From the NCBI GenBank assembly GCA_015680685.1, contig MNCI01022125.1:142131-206130 (forward strand): a stretch of DNA of 64,000 nt, written 5' to 3'. This document shows, in pieces, positions 55,403 to 64,000 of the stretch. The notes under the pieces are model-generated. The model was not told where the DNA came from. It ran no database searches and saw only the letters and a program-made list of their open reading frames with translations. The DNA comes from Gnetum montanum (lineage: Eukaryota; Streptophyta; Gnetopsida; Gnetales; Gnetaceae). Each line of letters starts with the position of its first letter. Positions within the stretch are counted from its first letter, which is position 1. A program made the translations under genes and the position numbers.

Positions 55403-57206
55403 TGGTGTGTATTGACAGGGATCTTTCCTCTCAAAGTTTCGAGCATGACCTGTTGTAGCAGTTTGGGATGTAGAAGGTTCGGGTGTAGTAGCGGGAGCTG
55501 GTCTAGCATAGTTAGTAGGGGTAGCAAGTGGTTTTCTTATTATCTCATGCTCGTTTGTTGTGTTTCTGCTACTTTTGCTATAGTTTTCTTAGCCTTTTCT
55601 TTGTCTTTCTTGTTATGTTGGTTTTTAAAGGTTGAATAGGCTGGGTCATGACTGTTTTTCGCAGCTTCTTCAATATTCTTTATTTGTACAAATGCTTGGC
55701 TAAGAATGCATGCGTTAAGATAGTACAGTTTGGACTTCATAAAATCATTAACGGCCCCCTTTAGAATAGTGAGGAGATAAGTCTCCGGGATTGGCTCATG
55801 GAGCTCATTGAGGGTAGCACTCCACTGTTGAATAAATTTTTGAACAGGTTCAAGCAGTGTTTGCTTGACCTATATGAGGCTGTCAAGTGTTGCTTCAGGC
55901 TTCAAGTTATACTTGAACCTGGTAACGAACTGATGTAATAAATCTTCCAAACAAGATATGGAGTTTCGGGGCAAAGCCCGATACCAGTCAAGTGCTCTCC
56001 CTATGAGCGACATGGGGAACACTCGTAAGATGGCATGTGACCATGCCTGAAGCAACATGTACTCTAGTCTAAACATTACAAGATGGGTGTTGGGGTCTGT
56101 TTCCCCATTGTATTTGGTTAACGTGGGTAGGGAAACACCTTTAGGTAATGTTAGAGGTGGAATCAAAGAGCTAATAGGGTCATCTTGATAGAAATCCACT
56201 ATCTTAAGCTCTTCGTCGGTAGCTGTTTTGAGGCCCTTGACTTCATCAGTTAGCTATTGCATTAGTTTTGTGGCTTCAGCCCAGTCTTGGGAATTAGGCA
56301 AGATTTTAGATTGGTTATGTTGTGTCATATACAAGTTAGATTGTTGCACGGTGGGCTGGAAAGAGGAAAGTTGAGTGGTTGAAGGTTGCGCTTGTGGAAT
56401 ATTCATAGTAGGTGCTACTAAGGGTAGCATACTGTAAGGAAAGGGTTGTTGTTGTTGTTGTTGCTGTACTTGAGGGATGTTCATAGATGGAACTATAGGA
56501 GGTGGTATGTTGTAGTGAGGAGGTTGATGCGGTTGCATACCAATCCTAGCCCACTTCCCGGTCATGTTTTGTGGGGGAACACCCTGAACTTGTTGAGTTG
56601 AAGTGGTGAAGGGTGCTCCTTGAGTTTGGATCTGTGGTATATAGTGCATGGATGTAGAAGCTGGTATCACATACGGCATCCCGATCTCTCGGGGTGGGAA
56701 AGTTATTCCCACATTAGTTTAAGGGGGGTGTTGTTGGGGTTGTATTTATAAGAAAGGGGGTGACATGGTAACGGGAGGAATAGTGGTGATGGGTATATTG
56801 AATTGGGTATCGATCATTGGGAGAGTGGGAATAAGAGTGAATGGTTCCTGTTGAGGCACATGTGCTTAAGTGGTTTTAAATGAATGGAGAGACATAGTAT
56901 CCCCCGTGAGGGATGAAATAACGGGTTTGTGTAAGTGTGTGGACTGAGAGTATGGTATGAATCCTCATGTTCGGACTGAGCTGCAAAGTCATCCTCCTCT
57001 TCTAATTGAGGATTTTCTATAGACTAGTCTAAAGATTGATTCCTGGCTAGGAGGAGCTGTGAGATGAGTTCAGAGTAGTGCTCGGGGAGAGGGATGATGT
57101 CATATGGGAAGGGGATGAACTCATGTCCTCCCTTATGAATTAGTTCATACTGTTTCTTAGCCTCCAGCTCAATTTGATCTACTACCAGGCCAGCTTGTAT
57201 CTTCAC
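55403..57206 (-). pseudogene. T2 gag, N-terminal and capsid part
   Basis: Pieces in two frames. 57206-57024 is a possible N-terminus. 56712-56254 is Pro/Gln-rich with a run of seven Gln. 56199-55870 is the capsid-like Retrotrans_gag domain (FRLEYMLLQAW, IGRALDWYRALP, LLHQFVTRFKYN). 55740-55540 continues it. TAG codons at about 56252 and 55869 replace expected Gln-like positions. Confidence 0.8.
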
Positions 57207-57919
57207 ACATATGAAGTTATACTATTCGTGTGTTATGACATTGAACGATGGATTCTTCCCTTGTAGTCTGAGGGATCGGCGAGGTCCTCCCCAGGGATTA
57301 ACCTCACCGTGGACCCCTATGGGTTGCATAATGGGTATCGGCATCATCGTGGGGCCAATAGTATCTAGAATGGACTTGGTTGATGATGAAAAGGTCGTAA
57401 GTGTAACTAGGTGGATGGGAGATAATGTCAAGGTGTACAGGTGAGGATTTGGCCAAGTATGAAATGGGTAAACTTATCAGCATACACCTAAGTTGGCAGC
57501 GTGTAGCCTGTTTACATAGCATATGGACTGGGTTCCAGCGTACAGGCTTCAACGACCAGCATACAAAAACTGGTCACAGCGTGTAAACTGAGGTTATGGC
57601 GTGCGGGCTGCAAATGTCAACGTAAAGCCAGAGTGGTCAGTGTGTTGCAAATGGTTGCAGCATGTAGATAGGGCCTACAGCGTGTAGGTAAGCTTGTAGC
57701 ATGTAGACAGGGTCTACAGCATGTAGGTAAGCTAGGCAGCGTGTAGATGCTAAGATTGCTATGAAACGGGACACAGATTCAGAGAGTCGCAAAATCAGAG
57801 TTATGCAGACAAAGTGTAAATCTGAGGAAACTTGGTGATAGATTGGAAGCATAGGGGGCAAGTGTATGAGATCAAAGTAGATTTAAATAGTTTCATGCCC
57901 TCCTTCTAGCGCCATTTTT
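57207..57919 (-). other. T2 5' untranslated region and primer-binding site
   Basis: The PBS TGGCGCTAGAAGGAGG (minus strand) is at 57899-57914, five bases from the LTR. The leader contains repeated CAGCGTGTAGG/AGCATGTAG-like phrases at about 57480-57745. No convincing gene is present. Confidence 0.75.
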
Positions 57920-59282
57920 TGTACTATCTGAAATCATCCGTGCAAGGCTGGAATGGGGCGAGCACCGCATGATTTACAGATGAGCACAGAAGACCCTACC
58001 TTCACTTGAGGGTGAGCTGGAATTGATGAAGGTAGAGTACCTTGGGTGGTCCACACGTGGATCAAACAAGGATTTCCCCAACATATACCGATGTGCAATA
58101 TGCTAGGTTATGCGTAAATAGCATGATAAACATTAAACAGAACATGAACACGTAAAGAAACAAATATAGAAATAAATAAAAATGGATGAAAACTGTAACA
58201 AATCCTGACTAGAAATGAAACAACTTTATTGCAAAATGAGATTACAATGCACCGGTCTGAACGTAGTTGTGAATCTGACACAAGGCGGACGAAGAGCCCC
58301 GGTGGATGCAGAGGGATGATGGTTAGCTAGCTTAAATTGCAAGCGCAGCATGAAGGCTGTATACTCAACGTATAGGGTAAAATTCCAGCGTATGGGGTTC
58401 CTGCTCTGATTTCCTAAGTGCCTCCAGGTTTTATCCTGTTTTCCCAAAATTGCCAACCCCAATCTAGTCAAAAATTGAGATTTTATGAGGTTTTTGGGCA
58501 TTGGATTCAGATCTGGAAGTGTATGAGTGGCTGTGGGTGAGAGAATTTCGGCTCGGGTGACATGTGGCTACATTGTCCGAGTGCAAAGAAAATTACAATT
58601 GTATAGCATGTTGCATGTCAGCGTGTACATGCTGGGTGTGTGAACTCAACCTACAAACTTGCCCAATGCAAGAGAATTAAACTTTACAAACTAATATACT
58701 GTTACAATATAAAATCTTGAATTTGGCCCTTGGATCATGAGAATGCTTCTTGTCAAATTTGGACTCATCTGGGCTCGATCTGACATCGTTTTGGAAGGCT
58801 TCGACTGGTGTACGCTGGGCTGCATGCTGGGCATACACGCTGGCCGTGCAGGATGTACATGCTTAGTGTGTGAGCTCCAAAATGCATGATTTCAAGGTTA
58901 AAACCTAATTTTCCTAAGCCCATGATAATGCCTAACAATGGCCTTGTCTCTGAGAGTTGATGCCTTGTGAAAATCCTGCTCTAAAGTGCTTGTTTTTGGT
59001 CACCTTTGAAGTCATATGCTGGGTGTGCACGCTGGGCGTGCATGCTGGGCATACACGCTGCATACTTAGTGAAAACCAAGTCTTTTGAGCTCAAGATTTG
59101 CCAGGTTTGATGTCGAATGTCACCGTAATCTTCTGTGGATCCCAGGGGACCTTTTCCTGTTCAGTTTGACTCTATTTGATGTTGTTTTTGAGGTTCGCAA
59201 GCTTCGGTCATGCTGGGGAGCATCATGACTTAGTTTGATTCTTGTTGGAGAAGTGCTAAGCTCAGAATTTTGTGGTGTTTCA
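57920..59282 (-). repeat. T2 5' LTR
   Basis: Pairs with 46955-48305. It carries one extra 12-13-bp GCTGGGCGTGCAT-type unit at about 59030-59060, which accounts for the 12-bp length difference. Confidence 0.92.
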
Positions 59283-60486
59283 CCTGCCTCCATTGAAAAA
59301 GAGCAACATCTATCTGGAGTTGGCCGACCAGTCCATAATTGTACCATTGGGACTGGTGGAAGATGTTGTTACCACTATTTGTTGGTGGTCGTACCCAGCT
59401 GACTTCCTAGTGATTCAAGTGAATAATGGTAAGGGGGACTTCACAATCATAATGGGAAGAGCATGGCTAAGTACCATCGATGCAGGCTTAGGAATCTGTG
59501 ATCTTTCCCTAGAAATATCAAAGGAAAATACATTCGGAAAGATCAAGAAGAAGAAAGTTCCATGCATTACATATAGTGACACAGGGTGCAATTGTGTGCA
59601 GAGATCATGGGTTATGCAAAGTTTAGCATTGCCTGCATGCAATTGGTATGCACAAGACATTAATATACAAAGATGCTTGTATGTAGCAGCCACACAATAG
59701 GAAGGCACCTAGTGGTTGACAACTGATCAAGAAAGCAATTCACTCATATGCATGGAACCAACTGAGAGTTTAAATTGTGCTTAGATCGATAGCATAGATG
59801 CATTAAAGCAAGTCCACCACCAACTTCCAAGTCTTAACCTTGAAAATGTCAATTGAGGGAAGTTGGAAATCCCTGAGAAGTTTAAGTAGGAGCCTCTCGA
59901 GCTAAAACCATTTCCCACTGGTATGGAATACACGTTCCTTAAAAATGGAAAATCGGTAATTATCAATGCTAAGCTTGCTCCTCAATAGATAGGGCACAAA
60001 ATCTCACACACAAGGATAGAGGTAGATCTCAAGAAAATCAAAGTTATCCAAGAAATTACCCATCAACCAAAAACTATTAAAAATATTTGATCATTCCTTG
60101 GACATATTGGCTACTATAGGAGATTTATTAAGAACTTTTCAAAAGTTGCCAAACCATTGGTGGAATTAACGAAAAAGGATGTATCTTTCAAACCAAGAGA
60201 TAAGGTTCTCTATTGGAATCCCACACATGTGCCACAATGTACTAAATTTCAAACACTGTGGGAAGGACCTTATATTATTTATGCAACTTTTCCTTTTGGG
60301 GCCATGACAATATACAAACCTGAGAACTCAAAAAATAAACTTTTGGTCAACATGCAACAAACCAAACCTTTTCATGAGCTTAGAATAGCCAGTACACATG
60401 CTACCTCTGTTGATGGACAACCTTGCTCACTATTTCGGATCTCCTCCTTCCAACTTAGTCGTGGGGGAGATGGTTGCCTATGCTAA
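59283..60486 (+). pseudogene. D pol remainder: protease end, then RT/RH/INT mostly deleted
   Basis: Protease resumes at PPLKKSNIYLELADQS and runs to about 59700 (IIMGRAWL). After the inter-domain linker, at about 59984, a 12-nt scrap of RT (CAATAGATAGGG) is followed by RT's end (GHKISHTRIEVD) and the start of RNase H (KPLVELTKKD). At about 60180 the sequence jumps to the integrase C-terminus (PRDKVLYWNPTH, LWEGPYIIYATF), open to 60486. RT palm, RNase H and the integrase core are gone. Confidence 0.88.
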
Positions 60487-62241
60487 CCATTCTAGGCCCT
60501 CAGTTCTTTTTGAATTTTTGTTTTACACATTCTTTCAACTTTTCTTATTTTTGTTTTACACCATCGTTCATATTTTTACTATTTCTTTATTTGCTTGATT
60601 ACTTTTATCCGTCATCCAATAAGTGCTCNGTCTCTCTTGGCTTGGAATTGTACAGTCCCTTTCTTTAAATAATAGAACTATCAACGAATTGGTGACTGGG
60701 CATTTCTCAAACTAAGAAAGGACTCAAGGATTGAAAAGGGTGTGACTTCAAGGGGATTTGATGCATTTTTGCTGGCCATTCTCTTGGGTGCTTGAATGTT
60801 TCCTTCTTTGGTTTTCCTTACCATTTTGACGTTGCTCCATTATCAGGAAGCTAAGCTAATAAAAATAATAAGTCTTTACATGGTGTGTTTCTCACGCGAA
60901 AAAAAAAGAAGAAAAGAAAAAAAAGGAAAAAAATAAGAATTCAAAGCACACCCCTTAGACAAAATAAATGCAAAAAAATGCATAGGTCTTTGCATGGTGT
61001 GGTTCCCATTCAAAAAACAACAACATGGGAATTTAAAGCACATCCCTTAGACCAAATAAAATGGCTACAAGCACTAGTTATGGAACTAGAAAGATATGTT
61101 ACCCATGCCTAAAGGTTCCCTCTAACTAAAGCCCTTTCTTGCTTCCAATTTCTCCATCTTGCTCTCCTCGAAATGGTGGTGACTCTTTCTAGAAGCATTC
61201 TTGTTGCTTCAAGTGGATGGATTGGTCAAGTGTGTTGATACGAGGTCACTGAATGTGGTTTGTTTGAGTCTAGATTTGGAATGAGTTCTACTCAGTCACA
61301 TTAACCATAAAATACACAAGGGGCTTTACACAACCTTGTTCATGGGATTCCATTCCATTCTCTCCTCTCCATATTTCTTCCCATTTTCCACCTCATTTTT
61401 GATTTTATCATTAGTCCATTTCTAGGTTGATGCATTTTTTTTCTTTGTTAAATTCTTGTGGGTAATTTTTTAACTCTTTCTTCCAAATGACATTCCTAGA
61501 GCCTATGGAATTTTGGTTTATGGGTTTGTCAGGGCATAAAAGGCATGAGCCTACTTTGGGGAGGACCCACTGGCATTCCTTTTTGGTGCAATTGTTAACT
61601 TCTTTCCCTTAAACATTTTCTGCAATTAATCATTTCTTATTTCATCCCCATCCATGACATCCATTTTATTGGCATTGCCATTGTTAATTTTTTCCTATCT
61701 TTCTTGTTTCTCATATTTTTCCTTCTTATAGCTACCAAAGGTTCACTCTTAGTTGTGGGGGCCCTTGCACAAATTTTTCAATTTTCTCCATTTTACTATT
61801 CGCCTAACCCCTACACCTTAGGTAGTCATCTGTGATAAATCTCTGAACCAGTTTCTGCCATAACCACAACTCATCCAATGCACTTCATATCGAGGTAAGG
61901 TATTAACTGCATTGTGGTTTATCTATCCTTGCTCATTTGTGATTGTGTTGTGTGTGCAGATGGTGATCATACAAACAATGGATTGGGCTTAGAGGAAGCA
62001 CTCAGGATGGACCAGAACTGGAGCATTTATGAAAGGAGAAAGTCTGGTGGCGTGCCTATGGATAAATAACGGAAGGTGCAATCTTAGCATTGGCGGCAAC
62101 ATGCTTCATTTTCTTTCTCTCTCATTCTCTACAAGCTGCCAAATAAAGGCTTGGATGTCATTTATGTACAAGTGTTCATCACAATGTTGTAATATGCTTA
62201 TTGATCCGTCCATTGGGCACGTTGAGTTTATTATCCGTCAG
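60487..62241 (+). other. D 3' non-coding region, left of S3
   Basis: It aligns with A 13366-15240. PPT-like motifs lie at 60458-60471 (AGTCGTGGGGGAGA) and 61751-61762 (AGTTGTGGGGGC). The conserved block with GAGCCTACTTTGGGGAGGAC is at 61548-61567. A GTCTTTGCATGGTGTGG block is present twice (about 60872 and 60987). A single N is at 60629. No open frame with motifs. Confidence 0.75.
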
Positions 62242-63231
62242 TGATGAGTGGCGAGGTACCCCTACACTCAACCATATGAAATGAGTGTCGCACGCGCGAT
62301 CCGGTCGAACTCCGCAGATGGACTAGTTGTGGCACCTAGATAGTCAGCCTTAGGTCGTAGTTCGTTGTCTTCCCACCTAGACTAGTATTTCATATGTCAC
62401 GTATGGTTTAGTCTAGATGAGGTGTATGGTGTGTCCTAATCTATGCTACGCCTGAAGGCAGTGGAAAAGAATATTAACTAATCTAAGCTAGGAGGAAAAG
62501 GTAAAGAAATCTAATCTAGCCTAACTACGATGAGCAACCGATTCCTTGATCAACTGTACACATCTTGGACTTCGTGCATGACTACCACTGGGACTACCAC
62601 GCGTAGGCCTAGGTACGCCACTGGGATTACCAAGTGTAGACCCCAAATACGCCACTAGGTTACCAAGCGTAGATCCTAGCTACACTACTGGGCTACCAAG
62701 CAATCACACTTAAATGCTCGTAATCAAGTCGTACTCGTTCCGCTTCTAGGAGTTTAAGGGTAAGAGACTAATCACGATGAGTAACTGATTCCTTGACTAG
62801 CCGTACACATCTGTAGATGCTCGTAATCAAGTTGTACTCACACCGCGCTATGAAAGCAATAAATAACATTAAATAAATAACAAAGTGAATGCTGCAATGA
62901 TGAAGTAATCTCGATCTTTATTGCCGGTCATGTGTGTGTCCAAGTACGGCACACTCGAATAAAGACACCATACAATTACATTCACCACACTACCGGCAGA
63001 CACGGGAAAAAAAACTAACTCTGGAGAGATCAAACTGCCAGAGCTTTGCTACTCTAAAACTGGGATCCCGAACAAGGGAGAGCCATGTCTTATTTATAGA
63101 TATGGTGGCAGACTACGATATCGCATATGTGATATCGTAGGGGAAGATGCAATATCACGGCAGACGCGATATCGCGGCGGACGTGATATCGCGTATGCAA
63201 TATCGCGGCCTATGCGAATCGCGTCTCATCA
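62242..63231 (-). mobile_element. S3: solo LTR of the Athila-like family, minus strand
   Basis: Plus-strand ends TGATGAG and CTCATCA. The TSD is GTCAG (62237-62241) / ATCAG (63232-63236), one mismatch. 990 bp. U5 end GAGGTACCCC is at about 62254. The complement of TATAAATA is at about 63090 and the GATATC cluster at 63117-63203. Confidence 0.9.
63117..63203. repeat. GATATC cluster in S3 U3
   Basis: GATATC occurs at 63117, 63131, 63168 and 63185, plus two AATATC variants, within about 90 bp. The first two lie in a nearly perfect 28-bp palindrome centred near 63127 (one mismatched pair). Confidence 0.85.
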
Positions 63232-63318
63232 ATCAGTTTTCAATTAGTCAATAATCCCATACCTTTCCAATATTTTGTAAGGAACTTGAGGACAAGTTTT
63301 CATTCAGTCATGGGGGTA
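63232..63318 (+). promoter_or_regulatory. D 3' end with polypurine tract
   Basis: It resumes D after S3 and aligns with A 15225-15310. CAGTCATGGGGGTA at 63305-63318 abuts the 3' LTR and is the expected plus-strand primer. Confidence 0.85.
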
Positions 63319-64000
63319 TGATGAGAGCGGTTACTCTAATAATTAGAGTGGTTATTATTGGGAAAGTTACTTTAATAATTAAAGTGGTAATTATTAGAGT
63401 AGTTACTCTAATTATTAGAGTGGTTAAAATTAGAGTGACATTTTCTCTAAAATTAGAGTGGCAGTTTCTCTCTAAAATTAGAGGGGCAGTTTCTCTAAAA
63501 TTAGAGTGGCATTTTTTGTAATTATTAGAGTAGTTGCTCCCAAGCCTATAAATAGAGTGCCTAGGCACACAATAGAGGAAAGTCAAGAAGAAGAAGAAGA
63601 AGAAGAATTTAGAAGAGGAAGTCTTTTAGGAGTCAAGTAGCGAAACTCTAGCCAAGTACCCGCAACAGGAGGTCTAAGTGTGGATGGATCTTTATTCGAA
63701 CATTGTGTACCTAAGCACACCTTGTGTATGGAAATAAAGATGAACTCTTGGATTCATCCTTGCAACACTTGAGATTTTTTTTCTTACTTATTTCCTTTAT
63801 TTTATTTTCTTCTGCATTTATTTTATTTTATGCACTTTACATTTCTATTATTAGCACACACAGTACGATCACTTCGAGCATGTGTGTAACACTTGGTAAC
63901 CCAGTAACGATTAGCGTTTGGTAATCCCAATAGTGTTGCGCTGGTTCAGGATGTGTACGGCAAGTGAGAATAGATACTGGTGTTAAGATTAGTTAAAGCA
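63319..64000 (+). repeat. D 3' LTR, cut by the window edge
   Basis: Matches 43673 onward. U3 has three dyads (63333, 63369, 63405) plus three TCTCTAAAATTAGAGTGGCA-like units at about 63436-63510. TATAAATA lies at about 63547. About 300 bp are expected beyond the edge. Confidence 0.92.

Larger units (their letters stand above)
46955..59282 (-). mobile_element. T2: Tat-like Ty3/gypsy element inserted in D's protease, RT core missing
   Basis: LTRs of 1351 bp (46955-48305) and 1363 bp (57920-59282) have ends TGTACT...TTTCA on the plus strand. The TSD is CCTGT/CCTGC (46950-46954 and 59283-59287). Minus-strand order is PBS, gag, a Pro-rich repeat region, PR, a foreign 0.86-kb segment, gypsy RNase H, aRNH, integrase, a tandem repeat array, PPT. 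The LTRs differ at roughly one base in ten by eye over the first 230 bp, mostly transitions, so the insertion is old. Confidence 0.92.
43673..64000 (+). mobile_element. D: Athila-like LTR retrotransposon with RT/RH/INT deletions, right end outside the window
   Basis: 5' LTR 43673-44668, PBS 44669, gag and the start of PR to 46954, Tat element T2 (46955-59282), the rest of PR, a shortened pol to 60486, a 3' non-coding region holding solo LTR S3, PPT at 63308-63318 and 3' LTR from 63319. The left target flank is GCAAG; the right one is out of view. Gag and pol are close relatives of A, but U3 is a different repeat array. Confidence 0.88.

Noticed and set aside
63308-63586. Frames on both strands with isoleucine/arginine or threonine repeats
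   Set aside because: Same U3 array in D's 3' LTR; low-complexity translation only.
1-64000. A defence island, biosynthetic cluster or prokaryotic operon
   Set aside because: All long frames are retrotransposon proteins. TATA boxes, AATAAA signals, tRNA primer sites and TSDs explain the layout.

Overview
The window is nuclear DNA from a plant and holds no recognisable host gene. Almost every base belongs to degraded LTR retrotransposons nested inside one another. Many old, stop-riddled Ty3/gypsy elements (Athila-like and Tat-like), a copia relic, solo LTRs and a LINE scrap suggest a large, slowly purged seed-plant genome. A gymnosperm would fit, but that is inference; no host gene or organellar marker supports it.

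Layout, left to right. (1) T1, a minus-strand Tat-like Ty3/gypsy element, runs from beyond the left edge to 19146. Its 3' LTR ends at 281, pol lies at 1547-6061, gag is split between 6062-6840 and 16701-17439, and its 5' LTR is 17577-19146. (2) Athila-like element A (6841-16695, TSD GTTAC) is inserted in T1's gag. (3) A LINE endonuclease remnant (about 19716-20022) is cut by Athila-like element B (20028-29411, TSD ACAAT). (4) Three copies of an unclassified repeat, R1 (30448-32760), R2 (33483-34876 plus 42473-42660) and R3 (43261-43672), are separated by roughly 0.6-0.7 kb spacers with tRNA-like modules. R1 holds solo LTR S1 (31252-32105, TSD ACAAT). R2 holds copia-type, gag-only element C1 (34877-42472, TSD GAAAT). 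C1 in turn holds a related copia solo LTR, C2 (35119-36362, TSD AGCCT), and an Athila-like solo LTR, S2 (38798-39694, TSD ATATA). (5) Athila-like element D starts at 43673 and runs off the right edge. It is split by minus-strand Tat-like element T2 (46955-59282, TSD CCTGT/CCTGC) and by solo LTR S3 (62242-63231, TSD GTCAG/ATCAG).

Nothing in the window looks able to transpose by itself. A and B keep a full gag-PR-RT-RH-INT order but with stops and frameshifts. D has lost RT, RH and most of INT. T2 has lost the RT core. C1 has no pol. Within an intact element these parts would cooperate as follows: Gag forms the particle, PR matures it, RT and RNase H copy RNA from a tRNA primer, and INT inserts the cDNA.

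The points most worth a second look are these: an archaeal-type RNase H domain placed between protease and RT in T1, while T2 has it in the usual place after the RT-linked RNase H; fast-changing palindromic arrays in the U3 of the Athila-like LTRs (a perfect 34-bp GATATC palindrome in A, and a 36-bp-period array of 17-bp dyads in D); several polypurine-tract look-alikes in the 3' region of these elements; nonsense codons shared between copies; the LTR-like R family with tandem tRNA-like modules; and an exon-like segment standing where T2's RT should be.
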